A stretch of 64,000 nt of DNA from Haloarcula pellucida (GTDB lineage Archaea > Halobacteriota > Halobacteria > Halobacteriales > Haloarculaceae). The position numbers and the translations under genes were made by a program. The stretch spans positions 186,001 to 250,000 of the forward strand of contig NZ_BMOU01000006.1 in the NCBI RefSeq assembly GCF_014647235.1. The letters are read 5' to 3'. The notes below the pieces were generated by a model, which saw nothing but the letters and a program-made list of their open reading frames with translations, searched no databases and was not told the DNA's origin. How positions within the stretch are numbered: the first letter of the stretch is position 1; each line of letters starts with the position of its first letter. Shown here in pieces: positions 49,495 through 57,921 of this stretch.

Positions 49495-50882
49495 GACTCC
49501 GGTTGCCTCCACTCGCTCGTCAGAGTATCTTGCACAGTACCGTCCATAATCACCTGAACCTTCGCGCGTAGTTTCTGGTCGTCCGGCGGAAGTAGATTGA
49601 GTGTGGTACTGTACTCGCCTTGAGGTTCGAGTTGGACCTTCTGACTCTGGGCAGATGCGACGAGATTCTCATCCGCATTCTGGAACACGACCTTTGCCTG
49701 AGCAGTTCCTACCCCGTCACCCACGTTCCGCATACTCATCTCAACGGCTGCGCCGCCGGAGGCTGGTGTATCGACAGCGTACGAGAAGACCAGTACGCCG
49801 CTATCATTTATCGGCCTGAACTCTGGAGTGCCGCCCTCCATGTCGGGTGGTAGTTGACCGATCTCCCACCCCGGCGCAGTCGTCTCAACGTAGTAGTAAC
49901 GCTGTCCGTCTTTTTTGTAGTACGTACCGGGGACGTCTTCACCACCAGCGATACCGAGGGCCATGTGTTGCTTGTCACGGAAGACGAGGAGTGTTGAACC
50001 GTACCCGAACTGCTCAAGCATCGAGGCCAGAAGGATACAACTGTCTTCGCAGTCTCCTTCTCGATCAACCAACGTCTCGATTGGGTACTTTGGGTACTCG
50101 TTGTAGCCAGCAGAGACCGTATCGCTGGTGTACTCCAGATTCTGTACGAAGCTCGTCATGAGGTTGATGACGCCGACATCGTTCAACCCTTGTTCCTCAC
50201 CAAACCGCTCGAATTCGTCCACTATGCTCTTGATATACTGGTCATCGTACGTATCGGACACGTACGCGCCGTATTCACGAGTCCGGTCTCTGCTCTTGTA
50301 GTATTGATAGAGAACTTCCGGGACGCTAATCGAGAGCGCTGTCGGGCCGCTGTCGGTCTGCTGTTCGAACGTTCTGGAGAGTGTCCCGCTCGTTTCGAGA
50401 TTCGGATCTGTGCTGCCGTGGAGACCCCGTAGATGGAGGGGAAACGTCGGCTGTTGCTGACTACCAACTGCGTGATTCCCGACCACGTCGCTCGTATTCA
50501 GCCCTTCAAGCTCCGAATCGGTCGGTCTTACGAGAAAGAGTGTCCGGCCCATCTCAATCGGCCCGTTGCTCGTGTTCGGACCAACGATGGTGTGATTGCC
50601 GTTGGAGGTAATCGTCGCAACGGTCTCTCCCGACGTGGTTCCCCGTTTGACGAGGACCTTTTCCGCACCGTCGAGTTGGACAGTAGCGGTCACTCGGTAT
50701 TTGGTTCCACTCACCCAATCTTCTGACCAGGAGACCTTCGGCTGTGGCTTCGGAGTGGAGGTTGGTGTAGCAGTAGACTCCGAAACGGGAGTCGTATCTT
50801 CACTAGAGAGAGTTCCAGGGCAACCCGCCAGAACAGAAACCGCACTGGCAGAAAAAGTTGCAAGCAAGTCTCGTCGTTGCAT
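49491..50882 (-). CDS. Transglutaminase-like lipoprotein
   Basis: A 463-residue exported lipoprotein: a Tat-like signal (QRRDLLATFSASAVSVL) with lipobox LAGC, then a Ser/Thr/Pro-rich linker. The central domain has a transglutaminase core: YPIETLVDREGDCEDSCILL with the catalytic cysteine, then DKQHMALGIAG with the histidine, and a Y-V-E-T-T strand as third member of the triad region. A beta-sandwich of about 100 residues, likely for binding, closes the protein. Such domains can act as proteases or crosslinkers on the cell surface. It lies in the accessory island and has an ordinary GC content. Confidence 0.85.
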   Translation of the reverse strand: MQRRDLLATFSASAVSVLAGCPGTLSSEDTTPVSESTATPTSTPKPQPKVSWSEDWVSGTKYRVTATVQLDGAEKVLVKRGTTSGETVATITSNGNHTIVGPNTSNGPIEMGRTLFLVRPTDSELEGLNTSDVVGNHAVGSQQQPTFPLHLRGLHGSTDPNLETSGTLSRTFEQQTDSGPTALSISVPEVLYQYYKSRDRTREYGAYVSDTYDDQYIKSIVDEFERFGEEQGLNDVGVINLMTSFVQNLEYTSDTVSAGYNEYPKYPIETLVDREGDCEDSCILLASMLEQFGYGSTLLVFRDKQHMALGIAGGEDVPGTYYKKDGQRYYYVETTAPGWEIGQLPPDMEGGTPEFRPINDSGVLVFSYAVDTPASGGAAVEMSMRNVGDGVGTAQAKVVFQNADENLVASAQSQKVQLEPQGEYSTTLNLLPPDDQKLRAKVQVIMDGTVQDTLTSEWRQPES

Positions 50883-51037
50883 TAACAGGCCCGGGTATAG
50901 AGGGATAGGACTTGAAACTACCTTCTAGCTCGTGAATTGAGCCTCGCTTCTCTCGAAACATTGCTGTGGATTTCACTTTCACTTCCACTCTGCACCCATG
51001 GCTCACCCCCTTTAGCATCCGCTCCACAGAGCCACGT

Positions 51038-51247
51038 ATGGGAGCGACCTACGACGACAGCGAAGTCCACGAAACCGCTGAACTGCACACGCACGGGGAC
51101 TACTGGACGACCATCGTCCTCGAAGAGCGGGACGACGGCCAGTGGCTGGCGACGCAGGGCGGCGTCGCCGTCGAGGGCGTCGCGTCGACGGCGGCAGAGG
51201 CGGCCGCCGAGTACTGCCGGAAGATCTCGGAGACGGGCGATGAGTGA
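51038..51247 (+). CDS. Small acidic protein, weakly HicB-like
   Basis: A 69-residue protein whose centre GDYWTTIVLEERDDGQWLAT is followed by VEGVASTAAEAAAEYCRKI, a strand-strand-helix reminiscent of the N-terminal half of HicB antitoxins. No DNA-binding domain or HicA partner is present, so a toxin-antitoxin role is not supported. Its end overlaps the start of the next gene by 8 bases, so the two form one unit. Confidence 0.6.
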   Translation: MGATYDDSEVHETAELHTHGDYWTTIVLEERDDGQWLATQGGVAVEGVASTAAEAAAEYCRKISETGDE

Positions 51248-51425
51248 GTCTGTCAGCGAGAAACTCGACGACGAGTGGCGGATGATGTGCCCACAGCATC
51301 ACCACCAGTTGAAAGACCAGCAGGGGCCGACCGTGTACTGCGAACGGTGCAACCACGCCTATCGATACGAGGAGTTGATCGATAAGGTGGAGACGAATTC
51401 GTACTCGGTCGTGGGCAAGCGATAG
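51240..51425 (+). CDS. Zinc-ribbon microprotein
   Basis: A 61-residue protein beginning MSESVSEKLDDEWRMMCPQH and continuing with the finger halves CPQHHHQL and CERCNHAY, which give a short zinc ribbon. The end is charged (ELIDKVETNSYSVVGKR). The ATG lies inside the end of the preceding gene, an arrangement that points to coupled translation. No family name could be assigned. Confidence 0.65.
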   Translation: MSESVSEKLDDEWRMMCPQHHHQLKDQQGPTVYCERCNHAYRYEELIDKVETNSYSVVGKR

Positions 51426-51542
51426 AGACAGTCAGCTCTGTCGAGATTTTCCGTCGTTGATAGTTCGTCGACGCCGTGCTGAATACACAGCGCATGTCGG
51501 TCACTAGTTAGACACGTGAATGACAGGTTCGAGCGGTTTCTA

Positions 51543-51713
51543 CTACCGAAGTCCACCGAGAATCGATGCAATACCGAACACGACGAGGACTCCGCCGACT
51601 AACAGTTTGATGTTGAACGATAGCGTATCCATCGTGAACAGATATCCCGCACCTACCCACGCGACGAGCGCGGCACCAATCGGGCCGAGTTCCCCACCTG
51701 CATTCATACTCAT
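51543..51713 (-). CDS. 56-residue membrane protein paired with nuclease-like gene
   Basis: A short gene with an ATG at 51713 and stop at 51543. The product starts MSMNAGGELGPIGAAL and has two hydrophobic helices, one around GAALVAWVGAGYLF and a second, IKLLVGGVLVVFGIASILGG. Its start lies 2 bases after the stop of the PD-(D/E)XK-like gene, so they are co-translated. No family was recognised; a membrane partner or anchor for the nuclease-like protein is a reasonable idea. Confidence 0.65.
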   Translation of the reverse strand: MSMNAGGELGPIGAALVAWVGAGYLFTMDTLSFNIKLLVGGVLVVFGIASILGGLR

Positions 51714-51715
51714 CG

Positions 51716-52243
51716 TTAGAACCCGAGGAGGTCTCCCAGTCCACCGCCACCGCCGAAGTCGTGTGGATCGCCGAAGTTGTCTCGGTCCTTAATGATGAAC
51801 GCAAACTCGGTCTGGTCCATTCCCATCCCCATCCCGCCCCTGTTGGAGAATTTGTTCTCCAGTTCGCGCCAGCCGTCCATATCGTCAATGCCGCAGGCGA
51901 GGGCAATCACGTAGGGGTAGTTATCAGCGTAATCTTCCAACTGTCCCCGGAGTTTCTTCTTCTGGTCGTTGGAGAAGTGGCGCTTCATTTCGATACCGAC
52001 CGTGTCATCAATAACCACATCGCCCCGAGAGTTCCCGCGTTCACGACTAACGACGTATCCTCCGCTTCCACCGCCACCCATCAATTCACCCATCCCGCTG
52101 TCGTTCTGTTTGTTCAGTTCCTCGTCAAGGAAGTCGGAGAGGTCGTTCTGGAACTTGCTCTCGTGCCCGTAGTTCTTTGCAGGCCGCCACGCTTCAACCA
52201 GTTCAATGACGGTTTGATACGTTTGGTTTCCGTTTCCAATCAT
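51716..52243 (-). CDS. PD-(D/E)XK nuclease-like protein
   Basis: A 175-residue protein whose middle matches the restriction-endonuclease fold. An early helix contains SKFQNDLSDFLDEEL, then NSRGDVVIDDTVGIEMKRHF, with D75 and the E85-x-K87 pair at the spacing of the PD-(D/E)XK active site. The helix KKLRGQLEDYADNYPYVIAL follows. Gly/Met-rich stretches (MGELMGGGGSGG; RGGMGMGM) and a Gly-rich tail ending GLGDLLGF are unusual. The start MIGNGNQTYQ at 52243 is preferred over 52306 since the longer frame adds a hydrophobic leader with little coding character. Nuclease activity is unproven; phage or element defence is a possibility. Confidence 0.6.
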   Translation of the reverse strand: MIGNGNQTYQTVIELVEAWRPAKNYGHESKFQNDLSDFLDEELNKQNDSGMGELMGGGGSGGYVVSRERGNSRGDVVIDDTVGIEMKRHFSNDQKKKLRGQLEDYADNYPYVIALACGIDDMDGWRELENKFSNRGGMGMGMDQTEFAFIIKDRDNFGDPHDFGGGGGLGDLLGF

Positions 52244-52656
52244 AGCTACGTGTGTAGTTTGAGAGACAATAAACATAGGGTGCGAGGCCGCAAATAACAG
52301 TTTCAAGCACGTAGAGCACGATCACGAACAACTAAATCACATCACGAAGCCTGGGCAATTATTATCTCACCGAATCGGATACATCACTGAATATACCCTC
52401 TGTATTCAGCACGCCCTTCGTGCCACAGACCGTTCACCAGACCAGACAGCCTGTAGTTTCTACGCCGGCTCGTTCAACGTCGCCACCTGCTCGGAGATCG
52501 CCCGCGCCACTTCGGCTTCACCCTGCGGGAACGACCACGTCCGGTCAGAAAGATCGCCAGCACGCCGGACCGTCGCCGAGACCTCGCCGCTGGTCTGTGC
52601 CTGCGAGACGTAGATGACGGCGACCGACTATGCAAAATTGGTGCCTCAGTGCGAGG
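52244..52656. other. Intergenic interval between island and aminotransferase
   Basis: The first 170 bases are the AT-rich upstream region of the nuclease-like gene, with a TATA-like TGTTTATTGTC near 52268. The second half contains a coding-like fragment on the minus strand, listed separately. No RNA gene or repeat was recognised here. Confidence 0.5.
52457..52627 (-). pseudogene. Short coding-like fragment without start
   Basis: This minus-strand frame, open between two stops, reads VAVIYVSQAQTSGEVSATVR and continues as RTWSFPQGEAEVARAISEQV to a stop at 52457. Third codon positions are nearly all G or C, as in genes of this chromosome, but there is no ATG, GTG or upstream domain. It seems to be the last 50 or so codons of a lost gene. 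The family could not be recognised. Confidence 0.35.
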
Positions 52657-52659
52657 GCG

Positions 52660-53841
52660 TCACAGCGCGTCGCTGGTCGCGGCCAGCCCGGCCTCGACGT
52701 CGACGCCGGCGCCCTGTTCGGTGAGCGCGTCGCCGAGTGCGGTCATGAGGTAGCTGACGTTCTTCGCGCGGGCGGAGTGGCCCATGCAGCCGATACGCCA
52801 GATGTCGCCCGCCAGCGCACCGAGGCCGCTCGCGATTTCGAGGTCGTACTCCTCCAGCAGGTACTCGATGACCGCGCCGTCGTCGACGCCGTCGGGGACG
52901 CGGACGGTGTTGAGGCTCGGGAGCCAGTACTCCTCGGGGGCGTTCATCTCCAGTCCCATCGATTCGACGCCGGCCTTGAGCGCGCTCGCGATCGAGCGGT
53001 GACGCGCCCACCGTTCCTCGATACCCTCCTCGGCGACGAGTCGGAGCGCCTCGCGCAGGGCGTAGACGTTGGTAATGGGCGCGGTGTGGTGGTAGGCACG
53101 CTCCTCGCCCCAGTAGCCTTCGAGCAGGGAGAGGTCGAGGTACCACGAGCGAGGCTGGGTCTCGCGAGAGAGTACCTTGTCCATCGCGGCGTCGTTGAGC
53201 GTCAGCGGACTCGCGCCGGGCGGACACGAGAGACACTTCTGCGGGCCGGAGTAGGCCACGTCGACGTCCCACTCGTCGGCGCGGAACTCCACGCCGCCCA
53301 GCGAGGTGACCGTATCCGCAACCACGAGCGCGTCGTTCTCGTGGGCGATGCTCGTCAGTTCCGGGACCGACGGCTGGAGGACGCCGGTGCTCGTCTCCGC
53401 GTGGACGAAGCCGAACACGTCGGGACTGTACTCGTCGAAGGCCGTCTCGACGGCGACGGGGTCCAGCGGTTCGCCCCACGGGGCGTCGACGGTGACGACC
53501 TCGCCGCCGGCGCGTTCGGCCATGCTGGCCATCCGGTCGCCGAAGTAGCCGTTCGTCGGGACGAGCATCGTATCGCCGGGTTCGACGAGGTTGCCGACGG
53601 CGGCCTCCATCGACGCCGACCCGGTGCCCGAAACGGGAATCGTCCACTGGTTGTCGGTGCGGAAGGTGTACCGCAGTAGTTCCTGCACCTCGTTCATGAT
53701 GTCGATGAACGAGGGGTCCAGATGGCCGACGAGCGGCGTACTCATCGCCCGCAACACGCGCGGGTGGACGTCGCTCGGCCCGGGGCCCATCAGCGTGCGG
53801 TTCGGCGGTGCCAACTCTCCGACGTCTGGTTTCTCCACCAT
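52660..53841 (-). CDS. Class V PLP-dependent aminotransferase (alanine-glyoxylate/serine-pyruvate type)
   Basis: A 393-residue aminotransferase. The N-terminal MGPGPSDVHPRVLRAMSTPL is the signature of the alanine-glyoxylate family. VSGTGSASMEAAVGNLVEPG is the phosphate-binding region, VVADTVTSLGGVEF carries the PLP-ring aspartate, and SGPQKCLSCPPG the Schiff-base lysine. It moves amino groups between alanine or serine and glyoxylate or pyruvate. A TATA-like ATTTTTATGA at 53861-53870 supports a leaderless transcript from the ATG at 53841. The much longer upstream frame is therefore rejected. Confidence 0.92.
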   Translation of the reverse strand: MVEKPDVGELAPPNRTLMGPGPSDVHPRVLRAMSTPLVGHLDPSFIDIMNEVQELLRYTFRTDNQWTIPVSGTGSASMEAAVGNLVEPGDTMLVPTNGYFGDRMASMAERAGGEVVTVDAPWGEPLDPVAVETAFDEYSPDVFGFVHAETSTGVLQPSVPELTSIAHENDALVVADTVTSLGGVEFRADEWDVDVAYSGPQKCLSCPPGASPLTLNDAAMDKVLSRETQPRSWYLDLSLLEGYWGEERAYHHTAPITNVYALREALRLVAEEGIEERWARHRSIASALKAGVESMGLEMNAPEEYWLPSLNTVRVPDGVDDGAVIEYLLEEYDLEIASGLGALAGDIWRIGCMGHSARAKNVSYLMTALGDALTEQGAGVDVEAGLAATSDAL

Positions 53842-53860
53842 ACTCGTCGAATGCGGCCCA

Positions 53861-53870
53861 ATTTTTATGA
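53861..53870 (-). promoter_or_regulatory. TATA box of the aminotransferase gene
   Basis: ATTTTTATGA (TCATAAAAAT on the coding strand) is 20-29 bases ahead of the ATG at 53841, the spacing typical of leaderless haloarchaeal transcripts. It decides the start of the gene. The remaining bases up to 54141 show no gene. Confidence 0.6.
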
Positions 53871-54141
53871 AGAATGTGGTTCGGGACCAACTCATCGCTG
53901 CCGGAAACATCATAGTACGCACCATACGGACTGTCGTATCAGAACAGTGGGGTATCCGTCCAGAGAGCGGTGTGGGAGTGGTGTCTATACTCCTACGTAT
54001 TCGGGTGGGTAGCGAGACAGCGCACGCTCCCAAATCCGGACCATCTCGAATCCGAGAACCACCAGACTGCGACCGGACGAGTGGCGTAAACTATCCTCGC
54101 TCTTTTTGACAGTGTGGATCTAAGCGTGGGTGTGGTCGTCG

Positions 54142-54300
54142 ATGGGAGTCTTTGACAAAGCACGCACCGTTTCCCAACTCGGGGAGCGAACGAGGCGTCC
54201 GTACATATGTATCGTATGTGAGGCGTCACTGGAAGTCCAGCACCACTCCTGTCCCGTCTGTGGTGGATACGACATCCGCCGGGCCAAGTGGGTCGAATAG
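54142..54300 (+). CDS. 52-residue zinc-ribbon protein
   Basis: A short gene with ATG at 54142 and TAG at 54298. The product starts MGVFDKARTVSQLGERTRRP and carries two metal knuckles, CIVCEASLEVQHH and CPVCGGYDIRRA. The C-terminal half is thus a compact zinc ribbon, and the N-terminal half a basic helix. Microproteins of this type are frequent in haloarchaea and most are uncharacterised. A TATA-like TCTTTTTGACAG lies about 35 bases upstream. Confidence 0.7.
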   Translation: MGVFDKARTVSQLGERTRRPYICIVCEASLEVQHHSCPVCGGYDIRRAKWVE

Positions 54301-54426
54301 CCCTCGGCGTCCACGCTGGCACGTCCCTGCCAACGCTATCGGGCTTCACTGCCCTTTTCGGTCGTGTACGACGGTTAGCGTGCCGCTTGCCACAGCCACA
54401 AGTGTCCGGAAATCGTACCGTCGGGT

Positions 54427-55416
54427 ATGCACCGACGCCAACTCGGGACGACAGGCTACGACGTGACAGACGTCGGCTTTGGCACCTGGAACATCGGCGG
54501 CGACTGGGGCGACGTCGACGAAGAGGACGGCCGTGCGGCGGTTCGGGCCGCCCTCGATGCGGGTATCGACTTCATCGACACCGCAGACGTCTACGGCGAC
54601 GGCTTCAGCGAACAGCGCATCGGCGAGGTGCTCGACGAACGCGGCGTTCGCGACGAGGTGACCGTCGCGACGAAGGCCGGACGGCGGCTGGATCCGCATA
54701 CCGCCGACCGGTACAACTACGAGAACCTCTCACAGTTCGTCGACCGCTCGCGAGAGTACCTCGGCGTCGACTCGCTGGAACTCGTCCAGCTCCACTGCCC
54801 GCCGACGGAGGCGTACTACCAGCCAGAGACGTTCGAGGCGCTGGACCGCCTCAAAGACGAGGGGAGGATCGACCACTACGGCGTCAGCGTCGAGAAGGTC
54901 GAACAGGCGCTGAAGGCAATCGAGTACCCCGGCGTCGAGACGGTCCAGATAATCTTCAACATGTTCCGCCAGCGTCCCGCGGAACTGTTCTTCGAGGAGG
55001 CAGCGCGACGGGACGTCGGCGTCATCGTTCGCGTCCCGCTCGCGTCGGGCCTGCTGACCGGGGAGCTCTCTCGGGACACGGAGTTCCCGGAGAACGACCA
55101 CCGCAACTTCAACATCGAGGGCGAGGCGTTCGACCGGGGCGAGACGTTCGCGGGCCTGCCGGTCGACGATGGGTTCGACGCCGTCGACGAACTGCGTAGC
55201 CACGTCCCCGAGCGGATGTCGATGGCCCAGATGGCGCTGCGCTGGATTCTCGACCACGACGCGGTGTCGACGGTCATCCCCGGATCGACGACGCCCGAGC
55301 ACATCGAGGCCAACGCGGCCGTCAGCGAAATGGACCCACTCCCTCACCAGACCCACGGGGCGATACGCGACGTCTACGAGGAGTACGTCTTCGACGCCGT
55401 CCACCACCGCTGGTAG
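54427..55416 (+). CDS. Aldo/keto reductase
   Basis: A 329-residue TIM-barrel reductase using NADPH. The opening GTTGYDVTDVGFGTWNIGG is followed by DAGIDFIDTADVYGDGFSEQ with the catalytic aspartate and tyrosine, then VTVATKAGRRLD with the lysine region and LELVQLHCPP for the histidine. The cofactor end has VSTVIPGSTTPEHIEANA. All four catalytic residues are present, and the length is typical of the AKR11-13 type. It is a single gene; the carbonyl substrate is unknown. Confidence 0.93.
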   Translation: MHRRQLGTTGYDVTDVGFGTWNIGGDWGDVDEEDGRAAVRAALDAGIDFIDTADVYGDGFSEQRIGEVLDERGVRDEVTVATKAGRRLDPHTADRYNYENLSQFVDRSREYLGVDSLELVQLHCPPTEAYYQPETFEALDRLKDEGRIDHYGVSVEKVEQALKAIEYPGVETVQIIFNMFRQRPAELFFEEAARRDVGVIVRVPLASGLLTGELSRDTEFPENDHRNFNIEGEAFDRGETFAGLPVDDGFDAVDELRSHVPERMSMAQMALRWILDHDAVSTVIPGSTTPEHIEANAAVSEMDPLPHQTHGAIRDVYEEYVFDAVHHRW

Positions 55417-55881
55417 CGAACTCGAACCAGTTTACGTACCATTCTGTGACCGGAAATTCACACGGCCCAGAAACCACTGTTTCGTCTAGATGGCTGCCAA
55501 CGGGGACTGCCCCTGTCCAGCGATTCATTTACGTATTCTGACTGTATGCGACAGACCATATATACGAAATCAGACAATTTCCTCATCTAACTGTATACTA
55601 ATTCAGACACTTTTCGGGCGCCGGTCGAGTCCTGCTCCCCGCGACAGTGGTGGCTGTGCTCACAGTCGCCGTCGGATTCGTTGCCGTCTCGGTCGGCGAC
55701 GAGTGCGGCGCGGCCCGCGTCGGTTCGGCGGCCGACACAGTCCCGTTCTGTCGGGCGCTCCCTGTGCTTGCCAGCGCCTGCCGTCCGCACTTTCCTCTAC
55801 GGATCCACGTCGACCTATGCACGCCGTCTGGCCGTCGTATGGCGACGATATCCGGTCTCCGGACACAACCCGTTCTCGACG
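55417..55881. other. Intergenic interval with weak coding signal
   Basis: The first 190 bases are fairly AT-rich. From about 55600 to 55800 the plus strand has a stretch with good third-position GC, reading VVAVLTVAVGFVAVSVGDEC and continuing with several cysteines, but it lacks a convincing start and merges into an unrelated frame. It could be a remnant of a membrane protein. A promoter for the YihY gene should lie in the last 100 bases. Confidence 0.4.
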
Positions 55882-56640
55882 ATGAGTGTCTTCGAGACCG
55901 GGCGCGACGTCGTCGGGACGGTCCGCGAGGAGAACGTCCCGTTCATGGCGGCGAGTATCGCCTATTACGGCCTCGCCTCCATCGTCCCGTTGCTCGTCGT
56001 CTCGCTGGCCCTCCTCTCGGTGGTCGGCGGGACGCAGACCCTGCTGGACCTGCTCCGGTCGGCGCTCACGGAGCACTGGCAGGCCGTGTTCGAGCAGGTA
56101 CTGGCGAACACCCGCGGTCACAGCACCGCCGGGCTGCTCGGACTGGCGGCCGCCGTCTGGAGCGGGAGCAAGGTGTTTCGTGGCCTCACCATCGCCTTCA
56201 CGGAGGTGTACGGCAGCGTCTCGAACGTCTCGCTCCCCGCCCGACTGGCTCGGAGCCTGTTGGTTATGGGCTTGCTGCTCGCTGCGGTCGCGCTCCTGTC
56301 GGCGACTAGCGTCGTCCTCACCTACGCCGACCTCCGGATACCCCATCCGCTGTTCGTCGGTGCGGTCGCGGCACTGGTGGTCCTCGTCGTCGCGTTCGTC
56401 CCCATCTACTACGTCCTCCCGCCGGTCGACACGACCCTCCGGCACGTGCTCCCCGGGACCGTCGTCGCCGCCCTTGGCTGGGTCGCTATTCCGGTCGCGT
56501 TCCGCTACTACGCCGGGGCCGTCGGCCAGTACGCGGCCTACGGGTACATCGGCGCGATTCTCCTGTTCGTCACCGCGCTCTATCTCGCCGCCATCGTGTT
56601 CCTCCTCGGCGTCGTGGTCAACGCGGCGGTCGACTGGTAA
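55882..56640 (+). CDS. YihY/BrkB-family membrane protein
   Basis: A 252-residue integral membrane protein with six helices. FMAASIAYYGLASIVPLLVV near the N-terminus, AAVWSGSKVFRGLTIAFTEV in the centre, and VIPVAFRYYAGAVGQYAAYG-like segments towards the end are typical of the YihY (formerly RNase BN) family. Earlier nuclease claims for the family were withdrawn; transport is more likely. The ATG at 55882 is chosen because it precedes the amphipathic N-terminal helix of the family. Confidence 0.92.
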   Translation: MSVFETGRDVVGTVREENVPFMAASIAYYGLASIVPLLVVSLALLSVVGGTQTLLDLLRSALTEHWQAVFEQVLANTRGHSTAGLLGLAAAVWSGSKVFRGLTIAFTEVYGSVSNVSLPARLARSLLVMGLLLAAVALLSATSVVLTYADLRIPHPLFVGAVAALVVLVVAFVPIYYVLPPVDTTLRHVLPGTVVAALGWVAIPVAFRYYAGAVGQYAAYGYIGAILLFVTALYLAAIVFLLGVVVNAAVDW

Positions 56641-56792
56641 CGTTCGCCGGGCGTCTGAGCGTGAGACCGGACAGCGCAGCGCTCGCGACGGTCACGAGAG
56701 GAGACGGGGACGCCGTTCACTGGACCCCACCGGTGACTTGCGCTGGCAAGCAGTACGCACCTCCTCGCGGCACCCGTCTCCTCGATCGTCAG

Positions 56793-57113
56793 ATGAGCGA
56801 TTCAGCGTCACTGCAGCGCGGACCGCGGGCCCGCGTACAGACGAGCGTCGAACAGCTGCTCAAACAACCGGTCAAAGAGGCCGTCCGCGAGGTGCTCGCC
56901 GAGGGCGCACAGTCGGACGCCGCCGACGCCGCCGAGACGGACTCGGAGCCCCCGAGTGAACCGGCTCAGTCCGAGTCGACGGCAGACGACGGCGACCAGA
57001 TACAGACGAGTTCGGGCCGTCGACTGCCGTCCCGGCGAGTGCTCTCTGTCGCTGTCCTCGCACTCTTCGTCTACCTCCGGCGTCGGCGCCGGTCGGGCAC
57101 GACCGAGGGGTGA
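56793..57113 (+). CDS. Acidic protein with C-terminal membrane anchor
   Basis: A 106-residue protein. Residues 10-35 form a helix (VQTSVEQLLKQPVKEAVREVL), followed by a long acidic, Ser/Ala/Glu-rich spacer and one C-terminal hydrophobic helix (RVLSVAVLALFVYL) ended by a run of arginines. The layout of a helix, flexible stalk and tail anchor with positive stop suggests a tail-anchored protein facing the cytoplasm. The ATG at 56793 is preferred over the GTG at 56661, which adds low-quality sequence. Function unknown. Confidence 0.6.
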   Translation: MSDSASLQRGPRARVQTSVEQLLKQPVKEAVREVLAEGAQSDAADAAETDSEPPSEPAQSESTADDGDQIQTSSGRRLPSRRVLSVAVLALFVYLRRRRRSGTTEG

Positions 57114-57143
57114 CCTATCGGCCGTCTCGTCGTCTCGGAGCGC

Positions 57144-57803
57144 TCACTCCAGTTCGGCCATCCCGACGAACAGCGTATCTTCGACGAGCGCGTCCGTCGC
57201 CCGCCTGAGACGCTCGGACGCCGCCTGATGTGAGATGTCGAGGTCGTCGGCGAGTTCCGAGAGGCTCACCTCCCGCGGGACTTTGAAGTATCCCTGTCGC
57301 GACGCCTCCGAGAGCACTTCGTACTGTGCGCTGGTCAACCCGTAGCGACCTGCCGGGCCTTCGTCCAGTTCGCGGATGGACGACACCTCGAACTCCACGC
57401 CGTGTTCCGTACAGAAGTCGTGCGTCTTCGAGAACAGCGACCGGCGAGGGTAGAGGACCCGAACCTTCCAGCGATCGCCCTGTCCGACGGCGTCGAGAAC
57501 AGTCGCCTCGGAGTTCGTGAGCATCTGCATGATGAGGTCGATGCGGCTGACCCACTCCATCCTGAACAGACACTCGTCGTCGAAGTCGCCGAGGAGTGTG
57601 ACCTCGTCGACCGTCGGGTCTTCCTCCAGCGTCGCCTCGATTTCCGCCCGTGAACTCCCCCGAACCCACAGCATCGGCATGAGTGCGTCGTCGCCGCTGG
57701 TCACGATTCGCTCGACTTCGAACAGCAACTCCGGTAACGCCTCCAGCGAGTGGTTGAGCGCCAGATCACTGGCCGGCACCGTCCCGGATACGATGGTGGG
57801 CAT
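57144..57803 (-). CDS. Bacterio-opsin-activator-type HTH regulator
   Basis: A 219-residue regulator with the HTH_10 domain at about residues 155-215: LTSAQYEVLSEASRQGYFKV, SLSELADDLDISHQAASERL and RRATDALVEDTL. The first 150 residues form the beta-rich sensing part (PMLWVRGSSRAEIEATLEED and the following strands). The ATG at 57803 is taken since the longer frame adds 60 unrelated residues. It is divergent from the PRC-barrel gene across 118 bases, and converges with the tail-anchored protein gene. Confidence 0.87.
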   Translation of the reverse strand: MPTIVSGTVPASDLALNHSLEALPELLFEVERIVTSGDDALMPMLWVRGSSRAEIEATLEEDPTVDEVTLLGDFDDECLFRMEWVSRIDLIMQMLTNSEATVLDAVGQGDRWKVRVLYPRRSLFSKTHDFCTEHGVEFEVSSIRELDEGPAGRYGLTSAQYEVLSEASRQGYFKVPREVSLSELADDLDISHQAASERLRRATDALVEDTLFVGMAELE

Positions 57804-57921
57804 CAGTGGCCGATATGCGACTGGCGGGCGTTTACAACTTTCCGTTGGCTGGGTCACCGCTGGTGGAGTTGCGTGTGCAAGCACTACTGTGGTGTACGGC
57901 GCACTCCTCCGGTCGAGTGCA

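Noticed and set aside
51038-51425. Toxin-antitoxin pair
   Set aside because: The first product is only weakly HicB-like and has no DNA-binding domain, and the second is a zinc ribbon with no HicA or other toxin features.
47432-54300. Integrated virus or plasmid at tRNA-Tyr
   Set aside because: No integrase, replication or capsid gene is present, and no duplicate of the tRNA end was found by eye.
55600-55800. A cysteine-containing coding-like stretch before the YihY gene
   Set aside because: Third-position bias is good, but there is no credible start, and the frame runs on into unrelated sequence; at most a remnant.
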